DNA of 64,000 nt from Lytechinus pictus (Eukaryota; Echinodermata; Echinoidea; Temnopleuroida; Toxopneustidae). The position numbers and the translations under genes were made by a program. The stretch is from positions 2,053,501 through 2,117,500 of the forward strand of contig NC_087252.1 of assembly GCF_037042905.1 (NCBI RefSeq), written 5' to 3'. This document shows positions 36,238 to 49,600 of the stretch, one piece after another (positions within the stretch are counted from its first letter, which is position 1; every line of letters starts with the position of its first letter). Under the pieces are notes generated by a model. That model saw only the letters and a program-made list of their open reading frames with translations. It ran no database searches and had not been told where the DNA came from.

Positions 36238-36325
36238 CCATTATTCTATAGTGAGATAGAGATGGACAAAATTTTGACATGACCGTCAAGTGTGGTCTGA
36301 ACTTTGTTTTGCTCATATTCGTAGT

Positions 36326-36428
36326 CATGGACCTATCCAGGGAGGATTATTCTATTGTTACTGGTGGTGCTGAGTATTGTCACAGCACCCCCAGTAACAA
36401 TAGATAATCCTTCGTGGATAGGTCCATG
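36326..36428. repeat. 103-bp hairpin (CATGGACCTATCC ends)
   Basis: Inverted arms of about 45 bases: CATGGACCTATCC and TATTGTTACTGG on the left, CCAGTAACAATA and GGATAGGTCCATG on the right. A shortened relative with the same termini is at 50748-50774. Confidence 0.7.
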
Positions 36429-36679
36429 GTCGTAGTATAGGACATCTACTCATTTTTTTTCTTTTGACGGCATCAGCCACGCCAATTTTCAACTTTCCTC
36501 TTATTTAGGATTTTCTTACTTTAAAGAATAAGCATTTCGCGTTTGGTATCAAATTAAAGCCAATTGCGACGGAAAGTTATTTATCTATATGCAGTTTATG
36601 GAATGAAGATATCATACGTGTTATCAAGCTATAGCTAATTAGCCAATGGAATGTTAATTTTTAATACATTTATTTGTAG

Positions 36680-36759
36680 AATCTGATGACACCGATATCC
36701 TTCCCACATGGAACGTGTTTCAAAACTTCCTAAAGAGTAACCACTATGTGATGGACAAG
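36680..36759 (+). CDS. Weak exon candidate (unassigned)
   Basis: An 80-base open stretch between TTTGTAG and GTACAT. It reads ESDDTDILPTWNVFQNFLKS and on, entering in phase 1 and leaving in phase 0. The peptide looks protein-like (Trp, Phe and Leu spaced amphipathically), but I have no partner exon or family match, and the donor is weak. Confidence 0.2.
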
Positions 36760-37143
36760 GTACATGAGCTTCCTTCTTACTAAACTACATGGGACGGACA
36801 GTAAGGTTTGCCGGGTGACCTTCTGATTAGTTGTTCTCGAGTTAAAGCTCCTGAAGACAAACACATTTGACACGCTCTTTTGTAGGAAAATTGTTAATAT
36901 TTGAAGCATCTTTATTCTTGCTAAATAATAATGAAAAAGAATAATGTCAGATATTCTGTTTCATTTCCACATTTTATCAGTGAAAGGAAGTATGAATCAC
37001 AGTTTTTAACTAGTCTACTTCTTCTGCATCAGGCTATATAAATTTAGATGGTATTGAAACAGTAAGTACAGTGTGGAAATCTTTCCCTTGCCGAATGGAT
37101 ATAATACGGTTTCACATCCGGAAATGTCATTTTTTTTTTCTTA

Positions 37144-37966
37144 TACAGTGCGTCCCAGAAAAAACGAAACCGAGATTTAGCGATGATTTATCATAACTTA
37201 ATCATAAATAAAATAGACAAATGACCTACCAATGTAAAGCTTAGAATCTCCTCTTTTATCTGATACTACTTAGATTATTCCTCATTCACGCATGATTGAG
37301 CAAAAACAATTCGAAGAAAGGATGCCAAAAACTCATTTGGCGGGGGGTATCTGAATTTCAAAAAGAAAATCACATGACTAAAAAGTTCAATATCTTCTCT
37401 TTTCTTTGATACCTAAATCACAGAAAATGGTCAAGTAGTAAAAAAGTTATGATCCCTCGAAACAATGCTTGTATTTCCATAATTTCATTAAATAAACGTG
37501 TTTTCACCGGTTTCCCACTGAAGCTATCGCACGGTAACAAAAGACTTAATGCATGGCTGAACGTCAACAAAACGGAGTGTCGAGTGAGTTTGAACGCTAG
37601 CCTGTAAAACCTCTTCATTTTATGAAATTATTGAAATTCAAACCTTATTTCAAATAACCAGAACTTTGTTATTTCTTGACCATTTTCTGTAATTGAGGTA
37701 TCAAATTAAAGAGCAGATATTGAACTTTTTAAAAATGTGGTTTTCTTTGTAAAACCCAGATACGGCCCGCCAAGTGACTTTTTGAAATCCCCTTTTAAAA
37801 TTGTTTTTGCTCACTCATGCGTGAATGAGAAATAATCTAAGTAATTTCAGATGAAAGAGGAGATTCTAAGCTTTAAAATGGTAGGTCATTTGTCTATTGT
37901 ATTTGCGATTAAGTTATGATAAATCATCGATAAATCTCGGTTTCATTTTTTGTGGGACGCACTGTA
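37144..37966. mobile_element. 823-bp palindromic mariner-type MITE
   Basis: TA-flanked termini: TACAGTGCGTCCCAGAAAAA and its counterpart ending GGGACGCACTGTA. Inverted arms of about 240 bp include AATCTCGGTTTC, ATGACCTACCAATGTAAAGC and AGAATCTCCTCTTT with their complements. The inner part pairs too (CAGAAAATGGTCAAG against CTTGACCATTTTCTG). Non-coding. It lies in the intergenic space between the two receptor genes. Confidence 0.85.
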
Positions 37967-39164
37967 TACACTTAAAATAATACTAGTAGAACACATTAAA
38001 TTGCATGTGCCCTCAGTGAGGACTTATATGTGCTTCTTCAGAAGACAGTTTTCACGTCAGCCTCTTGATAATCACGATACTCTTAATCATGTCATATATA
38101 AGCTGCATTTGATGGTTGGTTCTGTTGACATCGTGTTACGGCAGATTTTGGCTACTGTTCATATCGGTAAGAGAAATTTGTAGCGAAAATGTGCAGTTAT
38201 ATATTGATGTGCCTGTACAGTGGATAATACGCAACATAACTTGAAACCCAAATTTGACAGTTATTAAGAACTAAAGGTTGATAATTAATGGTATTTTTAT
38301 ACTTCGTGTACCTAGTCTACTGCAGATGATATTCATAAAATGGTGATTATTTTTCATTCTTATTGGTCTGCTTAATTAGTTTAGGGTTTGATTTACTTGT
38401 TAAATGGTTTGTATTTCCATTAATAAGAAAAGCAAAAGATGAAAAAAAATCCACAAAGAAATACATAAGCAATGTTTAAAACAAAGAAATAAATCAGAAA
38501 AAATGACTTTTGCCATTTTTCTTTATGGAATTCCTTGAAATGGATTTCGAAGATGACATCGGGGGAGGGGGGGGGGTGAAAATTTGCGATGAAATTGGGT
38601 GTTAACTATACAAATAATGTTTTTCCTGAATAAATTTGCATTTTTTATACTGGCTTGTAGTTTATGTGATAAAGAATGTGCGAGCTGAAATTTGGCGCGA
38701 TCGAGATCAGAGTGAGGGGGGGGGGGGGGGGGTCATGCTCCCAGCCTCGATACATCTCAAATAGCCCAGTCCTTTTAGGATTAAGCAGTAAAGAACACTT
38801 GAACTTGATACCCCACGCCGTAGCGTGTAATAAACGCAAATGATAAATGAAATCAGGAGACATGATACATGTACCTGCACACCTCGAAAAGACGAACATC
38901 GCAGACTATACATGTACACATAAACTTGAAAGCAAGTAGTATTTATGATTCCGTGTGAGTCATTGTTTACATAGTTATATTTCTAAATATACAGATTGAT
39001 TACAGTCACCATTGATCTTCTTCCTTTTGTTATTTTCCATTTTGTTCTTCATTCCCTCCTCCACTTCTTCTTTCTACAAGAAGGCACTGGTCCATTTGTT
39101 CAGCAGTAATATTTCTGTCAGTCCGAGGTTTAAAGTTTTTGTCTTTCATCACGGTTAAGTTAAG
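37967..39164. other. Intergenic, gene-free
   Basis: AT-rich with G runs at about 38564-38577 and G17 at 38716-38732. No coding motif or RNA gene is recognised. Confidence 0.4.
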
Positions 39165-39660
39165 CAGGATAATAATAATAATAATCCGCTTTCATATAGC
39201 GCTTAATGCATCGGAACAACGTGTCTAAGCGCTTTACAGATATATTATTACCCCGGTCATCCGATTCAATCGTCATTCCCGCACACAATGTGTGCAGGAT
39301 AATAATAATAATAAGAATCCGCTTTCATATAGCGCTTAATGCATCGGAACGACGTGTCAAAGTGCTTTACAGATATATTATTACCCCGGTCATCGGATTC
39401 AATCGTCATTCCCGCACACAATGTGTGCACATCCTCCACTCCCTGGGGAGTATTCCAGTCAGTCGCCGGTGAGGCGCATACAGTACTGGACAATATACAA
39501 TGACTTTCACATCCTACCGGGTACCCATTTAGCACCTGGGTCGAGAGTGGCAAAGTGCGGATTACCGCCTTGGCAAAGGACGCCAGACCGCGGTGGGATT
39601 CAAACACACGACCCCCTGTTTACACGGCGATAGTCAGAACCATTACACCACAGCTCCTCC
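39165..39660 (-). mobile_element. tRNA-derived SINE with duplicated 3' half
   Basis: On the minus strand it starts with box A TGGTGTAATGG (39640-39650) and box B GTTTGAATCCC (39595-39605), followed by a GGTCTGGCGTCC-type body and a tail of AAGCGCTATATGAAAGCGGA plus TTATTATTATTATT. The tail segment of about 130 bp occurs twice in tandem (39168-39296 and 39297-39428) with few differences, including the TTATT repeats. Confidence 0.75.
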
Positions 39661-40602
39661 GTGTAATGAGATTCCCTTTTCCCGACTCTACTGATGAATG
39701 AATAGCTTTTTCAACTTCTACGAAGTTCAGTAATATTGATTTTATTCTACATCTGTTTCTAAACAGATCAAAAGAGTACCACCCTTATCTTTTTTAAAAA
39801 CATCATAATTTTAAACAAAGTTGACTTTAGGAAAATAATTGTAAAGCTTTTGATTTGTTTAGACATTCGTGAAAGTGCACTCATAGCAGAATTAACACTT
39901 CAAAGTCACCAAGGTCAATTTGAGGGATTTGTGATCCACAATATTTTTTTTTCATGATTCGTTTTTTACATTTCGATCCCGGGTCAATGAGTTCAAGTTG
40001 ACAAGACCACCTTTCTACAACTTTGAAATGGTAAGGTCCATTTAGTTTATTAAAACAAATATCAACATTATGCTGCACTCGATCCAGGTGATGAGAATGG
40101 ATACCGGGCAGGATTAATTCCTTAAATGCACTGAGCGCCGTTGATGGTAGCTCGAGCTAAAGCCGGGGTAAAAAAAATAGCAAGCACTTTGTACCCTCAG
40201 GCAATTTAAGTGCTTTATATATCCAGCTATAATTTTTTTATTTTCATCAAAATAAATTTAATTATTTCCTTGAAAAATAAATTGTTCTACTTGAATGAAC
40301 ACCGGGCAATGTAGCCAAGACGTGGTTCAGTAAGTATAATTTATGAATGAAAAAAATATGTTTCATGTATGAAAGGGGAACAGGGAACGGCAGAGATAAC
40401 CGAGAGAGCGTGTTGGGTGTATGAGTAACCTTTGTTCAAACAAACATGTTAAAAATTATACAGAGACCGAATATTATGAGACAGGCCAATGAGGTCTTGA
40501 CACTAGTTAATAATCAACTACGATGATGGGACCGTATGTAATATAATCGAGGTAAATATAGCTACCGCGCGTTTTCACCTGGTAATATTGTAAGAGCTGA
40601 AA
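39661..40602. other. Upstream region of gene B
   Basis: No gene seen. The last 100 bases before the ATG include TGTAATATAATCG and AAATATAGC, loose TATA-like words, but no clear core promoter. No conserved block shared with the gene A upstream region was found by eye. Confidence 0.35.
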
Positions 40603-40684
40603 ATGGAGGATCGAAAAGGAAGACTGGAACTGTCTCTTTGTGTGTGCTGTATTTTGTCAGTATGTGTCACATCTGGAATATCAG
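40603..40684 (+). CDS. Gene B exon 1: signal peptide
   Basis: Starts at ATG 40603 with a basic n-region (MEDRKGR) and a hydrophobic core (LELSLCVCCILSVCVTSG); the exon ends in phase 1 at TCAG/GTAAAT. The LSLCV-x-C core matches gene A. The open frame that starts at 41215 in the intron is not the true N-terminus. Confidence 0.75.
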
Positions 40685-43600
40685 GTAAATTTTAAACGAC
40701 CTTGAATTAATACAGAATGTCTTAATAAACGCCCTGATTTTGGGCATTGATTGCTAGCTTAGTCTTAATGCAAGTGAACACGATCGACGAAAAATGTCGC
40801 GGAAGGTGGTATGTTTACAACACATGCATGCTGAAGGAAAGCAATATATTGCTTTATTTCTTTGTTTTAGATATGGTTTGTGAAGGTTGAATGCAAAACG
40901 AGAGAATGAAATGAACAAGTGAAATCGTAAGGTGTGGTATGGACAAATGTGGCGTCATGCTATGATGACATTGTCACCATATTATCTTGACTATCAGTGC
41001 TACTATTGTTTTCTTTTTATAATAGCTTGAAAAGCATATTTTATTCAACATGTGGGAATTCATTAAAAATGATATGAATGTTCAGTAAAGTTTCATCTTG
41101 ACGCAAAATTTACTCGTTGTTATCGTTTGATGAGCAGTATAATATTATCAAACTTCTTTCTACTCACATGTTTATCACTCTGTTTATGGATAGTTATCTA
41201 AAAACCATGGTAGGTTGGCATGGTTGAGGATTCCATGTCAAGACACTAAAGCAGAAAAAATAGATTGTGGTATTTTTCTAAATCGCTTGATAAAAAAAAG
41301 ATCACAAGTTCCTGAAATTACCACATCGTCCAGACAAATAACCGAGGGGTCTATGAGAGCTGCTTCCCTTATTCATTCTAAGAAATATATTTTCCGACTT
41401 TTTATTTCTTCCTTATTCAAGAGGAGTGTTTTCATCCCTCTTCAAGGTTCCTACATGTACTACCCATCGGTTCCTTATGTTATTATTACTTGCCTTCAAC
41501 CATTCTCACTCATTTCAAAATTCTTATTAATATGTCTTTTTTTGTATTTAGGGGTCGCTGGAGAGATCAAAGATGGAATTGTTTTAACAGACCTACACAA
41601 GACAGTTCAGAGAGGAAACGACGTCGTGCTAAACTGTGAATTTTACAAAGAACCTGTTGCCGTCTATTGGAAGAAAGGGGATGACCCTGAGGGTGGAGTT
41701 AACGTTGTAACGTGGGTGGACGGAAGAGAGTTCTCTGGATACTGCATGAACAATGAGAGATGTGGGATTGGAACTACAAACTACTCACTGATCATCAGAG
41801 ACGCCCAGATAGCAGACCGAGGTCGATACATATGCCGGGTTTCGAACTACCTTGGTATCCTGATTCACAACGTCACAGATTTAAAGATCTATGGTGAGAA
41901 ATTGCAAAGAAGTAATTCCCTCGCATTTGAGAGAAACAACGCACTGAATTTACTGTTACGAATAAGCCATAGTTCCAAATTCTCTGATGTTTTTAAGCAA
42001 TCTTTATGTTTTCGCAATAATCTGAAAGGTTTTTGCTTTAAAGATGTTGTTTAGTTAGTAGTCAAGGTAATTGTGTGGGTCATAATTTGGCTACTTTTCA
42101 AGTAGCATGATAATAACTAAATATTTTATACACTGTAATCCGTAACTAAAATATTATAGGCCTGCACAAGTGTATATTAATAATGAAATTGTTTACAAAT
42201 GCATATTATGTTAAAACAGATTCTTGGTCTTGAAAGTTTGTCTCGTACAAGTACTTGTGCAAATAACTGTAGGGAACTAGTTTGTACATTATCCAAGTTT
42301 ATTGCAGCCTGAGTTCACAGAGTTCTTTAACCCCTCTCTCATTTTCAGGCCCTTGCTCTACTCCAAAATAACCCTAATTTAATTTCCCCTTTTCTTCAGT
42401 CTCCATCAGCATTCTTGCCTTTTATCCTCATGTATCTTTGTTATCCCCATCTCCTTTGTTATCCTCATCCATCCTTCATCCCTTGCACCCCACACTTGAT
42501 AATTTATTTATCTCTTGGTCCTCTCAGCTATGTTACTCCCCTCCTCTCTCTTGGTTGATTGAATCATGAATATTTATGTTGTAAGACTCCTTATGTGTGA
42601 TTGGTTCTTATTCATGATGATGCATTACTTCTGTTATTGTCATCCTCCAATTTAATTTGAATATGTATTGAAATCTAGTACCTTGTACAAAGAAAGCCTA
42701 GAGAGGAAATGAATAATAAATTATGCCCTGCCAAGCTAAGGCAGTTGAGCACAGACCTTTAAACCAACAGCATCTACCTCTTCATCTGTTCTTGTTCTGT
42801 GTTGGAAGAACCCGCGTATACTTAGAGCTAATAAAATATAAAATACAGCTCCTACAACTGGTGGCAGCGGTACTCCAACTCAACAGACAAGTTTTGCAGA
42901 CAGAATTATTCTTCGAGCAAGAAATTGTGAATCTCCCTTCTTCGAGGAAAGCTAGTAAAGCTAAGCAAAGCATCCTTCTTCTAGTGTTTCGCCCTTCTTC
43001 TTGATCAGCTTGGCAAGCCTTAGATATAATTCTCCCTTCATCTTCTTCGGTGAGCAATTTCTCAAACCTAGGTCGATAGTCTGCATCTTCATTCAACACC
43101 CTCCTTCAAATTAGGTATGTCGATATTAGATGATACATGTTATAGCCCTTTTTTTGTGCTCATTGATACAGCAAATTTTAAATTGCATGTCTGCAGGTTT
43201 GTGCCAGCCTGTTTCATTTTGCAGTTTCCTATACATTACTTCATATAGAAGGTAGCTACACCCTACTTCATTTTGCAGTTAGTTGTATTACAGTTACATA
43301 AGCTATCTGCTTAAATTTGTCAGCTGTATCTGCACGATATGAATCAGCTTACCTCATTTTTTTTCAACATGGTTGCTGTGTATTAGACAATTCTCCCTAC
43401 ATCTTGAGATATTTATAGCTACATTAACCTATCACTGTTTTGAATACTATAATTAATTCATAGCAGTCAGAACATTGTGCTCATTTGCAATGTGAACGTT
43501 TAGAATGGATTTACCCGAGATTTTCTCTGGTGAAGAGGGTAAAGACTTTCACCAGTGGATAAAACGTTTTGAACTGGCAACTGAATTTATCCCTAATGCT

Positions 43601-46600
43601 TTTGATCAAAGGCACATACTATTGCCAGCACGATTATCTGGACCAGCTTTTATCATCTGGGATGGTCTCCCTGAATCGGAGAAGAAAGACTTTGCCAAAA
43701 TCAGAGACAAACTCTCCCAAGTCTTTGGTAGAACTCAGTATATGCAGTCCTTCAGATCATGTATTACTGCAAGAAAGCGACTACGAAATGAGCCACTTGA
43801 AGTTTACGCATCAGCCATCATTACAATGGTAGGAGAAGCTTTCCCCAAAAACGACGCTGAAGCGAAAGATGGTGAAGCATTTAAGATATTTCTCGCTGAC
43901 CCAAAGCTACAAGTTAAGATTCACGAGATGGGTGGAACCACACTATCTGATGCACTGAACATTGCCCTTAGAGTAGAAAGAGCAAGCGAGCAACTTTCTC
44001 CAACAACAAACGCCACCATAGCATCAACAGAAGTAACACCTACGCAAGATATCGTCTATCTCTAAGTCCTAAAGCGATTAGATGAACTGGAAAGAAAATT
44101 TGAGGAACTGAACTTTTCACAAGATCACAGCAAGCCAAGTGATGAGCAGACTACACACACTCAGAGATTCCCAGTCCCAGAGACAACCGCCCTGCCTCAC
44201 CAAACCATCGCTCAAGATGCTCCCAACACTACACACACAGGCCATCCGATAGACAGAGTATGAGCTGGTATAGATCACCAAGCCCTATGCCATCAAAGGA
44301 TGACTACCGACATAATCACCATCATCCTCCATCTAGTTCCCAAGATAGATATTCCCGTCAGCACAGACAGGATCAACGATCTCGATCGCCAAGTCCACGA
44401 CCAGAATATCGCCGCAGATCCCCAAGTCCTCATGCCCACCCCTACCAACATCAAAGCCAAACCAATGAACATTTTCCGAATAGATATTCTCAAGGGTATG
44501 GCAATGCAAGCGACAGATATGACAACCGCCGATACTCCCCAAGAAGAGGTGACAGACAACCCCAAGAGAATGTTCGCCCTAGTCGTCATGTCCAATTTGC
44601 AGAATCAAGGCCGGAAAACTTCTACTAGTTGATGATGAGGGCCAGTCGTCAGCTGCTACGTCAACGGCCCAAACCAACAGACGCCATGATCCATCAAGTG
44701 AGCAAATACCACCCTACATCCCAATCATCTTAGAAAATACCTATGTATTAGCTTACGTAGACTGTGGTTCCTACACTTCGCTCATTAACAGTGACTTTTG
44801 GGAATCTATCCCAAAACATCATAGGAGTCCTCTCACCAAGTCAGCCATGACAGCTACTTCAGTAACGAAAAACCCCTTAGACATTCTGGGCACCGTTGAG
44901 GCATCCTTACATCTAGGGAACACCACCAGACAGCACACCTTTGTTGTCGCCAGAAACATTTCACACCAGGTCATGATTGGATTGGACTTATTTTGGAAGT
45001 ATGACGCCTCAATCTCCACGACAACCTTCATCATGCCATGAGTGAATATACCTCTTGTGAACAAGCACCAATACAAAACCCCGTTGAAGTGTAATGTGTG
45101 TCTAGTGGGAAAAGCAGCCATCCCTCCTTCATGCGAGACACATGTAAATGGAAGATTTGTATCGACACAAGCCGATGTCATCCCCACCAACTATGATGGT
45201 ATCTTTGAACCTAAATTTCAATCACATCTACAAGTTGCAAGTGCTAGAAGTCTATCTAGACCTCAGGACGGTCTCATCCTCATTCGACTCATCAACCCAT
45301 CACAAGATGCTGTCGAGATACCAGCCGACACCAATCTTGGCCAGTTTTACTCTATGACGGGTGAAATTCAAGAAGAGTACGGAATAGTAGATAGTATTGT
45401 TGCAAGTACACAAACAAGCACACAAAAACCCAAACCACCACTTAAAGTTGCATCCATGCTCCCTACTTCAGATATGACTCCAAGTCAAAGAGAGAAAGCA
45501 GAGCAACTACTCTCCAAATATGATGATGTTTTCAGTTTTCAGTTCGTCATCTGACGATATTGGCCAGACTGACTCATCCTACCATCACATCAACACAACG
45601 ACCGAGGTACCAATCCAGAAACGAGCATACCGGACCTCACCAGCCTTGCGATTGGAAATCCAGTCACAAGTAGATGATCTACTGCGCAGAAGAATAATTG
45701 AAGAAAGTCATAGCCCCTGGGCAAGCCCCATAGTAATGGTTAAGAAGAAAGACAATACGTACAGATTCTGTGTAGATTATCGTGCCTTAAACGCAGTGAC
45801 TGTAAAAGACTCACACCCGATCCAAAGGCAAGATGATTCTATTGATGCACTATCATCCTCAACCTACTTCTCTGTCATGGACTTATCTAGTGGTTACTGG
45901 CAGATTCCACTCAATCCTGATGATAAGGAGAAGACAGCATTCACAACAGGTACAGGGCTGTATCATTTCAATGTTATGCCCTCGGTCTAGTCAATGCCCC
46001 AATGACGTTCCAACGCCTGATGGAAGCAGTTCTCCACGGTCTCCACTGGTCTACTTGCTTAATTCACTTAGATGATTGCATTGTACTGGGAAAGATATTT
46101 GACGAACACCTACTCAATCTCCATAAAGTACTCCAACGCTTCAGAGAAGCTGGACTTAAACTCAAGCCATCTAAGTGTCAGTTCTTTTGTAAGGAAATTA
46201 CATACCTGGGTTACGTCATCAATGATAATGGTGTACTTCCTGACCCCAACAACATCAGCAAAGTAGCATTTTTGCCAAGACCAAAGAACCCTACCAATGT
46301 CAGATCCTTCCTTGGACTAGCCTCCTTTTATCGGCGATTCATCAAAGATTTCTCAAAGATCGCCTCTCCCTGCGAGGACAAGAGTTCACTATCTTCACAG
46401 ATCACCAACCAATCCTTGGCTTCAACAGAGTACCAATTCAAGACGATGTTTCAGGTCGTCGAGCCAGATGGATAGTTGAACTCAGTGCACACACTTTCCA
46501 AATCAAACACCGGAAAGGCCGTCAAAATAGCCATGCAGATGCCTTATCCCGACGACCACCATCCTCTGAGCAGAGCGTTAACCTGGTAGATGTACTAGAA

Positions 46601-49600
46601 GACAGCCCAAGACCAACTGAAGTAACCAACCAAGCAGAGCATACATGTAACATGGTACAGACTCGTTCAGCCTCTCGTCAAGCCATGAGTAAAGAAAGCC
46701 GGACCATTGACAAACCTATGCCTGCACCACCTAAAGTACCAACTGAAGCTGAATCTACCGACACCCCCAAAAAATTCAGTCTTTCAGGACAAGATAATGA
46801 GTTACGCCTACATCAACAACAAGACAAAGATATACAGGCAGTAGTTAGATATTTGACTGATGAGAAATACGCAAAGAAACTCCCGGTATGAGACGGTACT
46901 TATGGAACTATCATCGCCTGACCATCGTCAATGATATCCTCTATCGCCGGATACAAAATAATATTGATGAAGCTACATTCCAAGCAGTAGTACCGCACTC
47001 CATGGCCTCAACGGTTCTCAACCAACTACATGGTGATCCAGCTGCCGGACATTCTGGTACCCGAAGAACACTTCAAAGGGCCAAATCCACTTGTTAGTGG
47101 CCATTTATGCACAGAGATATTGTGAACTATTGCCAGACCTGTGCAGCATGTGAGTCGATGCGATTGCCAAATCCCAAGTACCGAGCACCTCTTCACAATA
47201 TCACCACAGAGCGTCCTCTCCAGAAAGTATTTGCCGACGTTGCAGAGCTCCCAACTTCCAGAAAAGGCTTCCAATATATACTGGTAGTTGTTGATCATTT
47301 CAGCAAGTACACAAATATCTACCCAATGAAATAGCAGACAGCACCAACCATAGCTAAACAATTCTTCGAGGACTACATCAAAGAACATGGTGTACCAGAA
47401 ATCCTCCACACAGATCAGGGAAGAAAATTTGAGTCAAGACTAATACAAAACCTATGCAAAAAACTTGGCATAAGAAATACACGATCATCTCCATATCATC
47501 TCTAAGGAGCGGGCCTAGTTGAAAGAGCCAACAGAGTAATCAAGGAACAGTTAGCCAAATACCTTGCTGACAATGGTGGAGAATGGGATGCCCATATATC
47601 CCAAATCCAACTTGCATACAACAGCAGCATCCATTCAAGTACGGGTTTGTCACCATATTACATCCTACATGGTAGAGAAGCAAGGATACCACTGAATGTA
47701 ACCTTTCCTATTCCTCCTCCGTCATACTCATCACCACAAGAGTATGTGACCAATCTGCAGAGCCGATTGAAGAAAGCATTCAATCATGCTCAACAACAAA
47801 CATCTCAAGCTCAACAAATGCAGAAAGATGACTACGATCGTAAACTACGTCTGACCAAGTACAGTACTGGAGATCTAGTATGGCTACACGATCAAGTTAA
47901 GCACAGAAACAAGCTTGAACCAAACGGAAAAGGCCCCTTTGAAATAATTTCTTCCTCACATGATGGACTAAATTACAAGATATCTGATATTCATTCACAC
48001 CACAACAGATTGAAAATGTTTCGTTCCAGAAGTTCACTCCAACGACCACTGTCTTTTACCCAATCGATAACAACTGAGACTCCATCTCTTCGACCACACA
48101 AAATCCAAACCACAGGAATCATTCAGTATAAAATAGTCACTCTCAGAGGAAGAAGCAACATCCCCACATCTCGTGTCTGACCAATCTTCATACGTCAGAT
48201 TCCAGAAAAACCTGACCAACAGCAAAGACCAGGCACATCCTCTCTTCATTCTAACCATGATGAAAACACAGCTCCGTCTAGGAAATGAATTTATATCTCA
48301 TCGACAGAGCAGAGAAATATGAATTAATATAAACTTCTTGTTGACGACATCAGGAAATTATAATTAATATTGATATGAACTCATCCTTGACAACATATAA
48401 ATTATGAACTTATTCATAGCACATGATATTCGATGAAGAAAATCTAGCCACATGGACGTTTTGAGACAAAAATTGAAATTGGAAGCACAAGAAGTGAAAT
48501 ATATATGATTTAAAAACTGATCTTCATAAACTCAATATGGACACTTAACTGCACCCAAGTGATATGAACTGATAGTCAACGTCTTCACGAGTGATATGGA
48601 CACTATTATACATATGTTTGTGATACATTACATGTTTACTGAGATTTAACATTTAATATTTTTGTATTTTTTTATAACGTTACTTTCGTGTGAATTAATA
48701 ATTGATATTTACATTTGATGCAGAAATTCCAAAAAAAAAATCAAATTGGATATTCTTTATCTTGTAAAAAACCAACATATTTTCAATTTTGACAAAGAGA
48801 CTTGACATTTTTTGAATAAATTAAATGTATATACATATATTACAAAATGGTGTAGCTCACCGATATGCGTATGCACTAATACAGAGATGCCTTTGGTCAA
48901 TACTACAAACTGATCTACCAAATTGATCAATTATTGTTAATAGTGTATTTCTTTGTCTAACAAAATGTGAAAAAGGACTCTATACTTGATACAGAGATTA
49001 GTAGTATTTAGGTCTATGATTATATTATATGACTACTCTACAAGACCTAGTGAGGAAAAAATGTGTTGTTGACCAAGTTCGAAGTAGAGTTATAAGAAAT
49101 TATATTTCTCTTGATATGTAAGATGTAATTCCAAATAGACAAATGCATTTAAAGCCCACAAAGATTTACGGAAAAGAGAAAAGACTCTATCATGTGTATA
49201 TGCTAGAGTACCAAACCGCACGAGGTGATATTTAATTTTCATATGACCACATGTAAACAATTATGTGATTGCGATATTTCAAATTATATTCATATATATT
49301 TTAACAGAGTTTCATTCACATACAAAACTCTGCTTATTTTGATAAAATTGGAACTTGTTAAAGGAGAATAGTCGTATGTTTGAGTATACATGTATGTTGT
49401 ATAAGATTATCATGGACGTTGCCTTAATGTTAAATACAAAATAAATAAAAAAAATATAATTGATTTAATATTGGAATCCCGTTTTATCATTAAAATCATT
49501 TACCTTTGATAATTTATTTGCCCACTTATTTTGTGTAATGTTTTCAAAATATGACAATCAATGGAAATGATGAAATATTAATTTCTATCATACATGTATG

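Larger units (their letters stand above)
35590..37143. other. Intergenic stretch between receptor genes
   Basis: No supported gene. It contains the G/C-rich dispersed repeat at 36020-36237, a hairpin at 36326-36428, and one weak exon candidate at 36680-36759. A 90-residue frame at 35712-35984 shows no family motif. Confidence 0.4.

Noticed and set aside
7321-38732. Long G or C runs as quadruplex control sites
   Set aside because: Runs of 10-17 occur throughout and at many repeat edges; they look like ordinary homopolymer tracts of this genome and sit at no gene start.
41215-42054. 279-residue ORF with its own start as a separate Ig protein
   Set aside because: The first 112 residues are intron sequence; the AG at 41551 and phase match exon 1 at 40603, and the tail after 41893 follows a consensus donor.
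44293-44595. 100-residue minus-strand hydrophobic ORF
   Set aside because: Antisense of the Arg/Ser-rich Gag tail in the retrotransposon.
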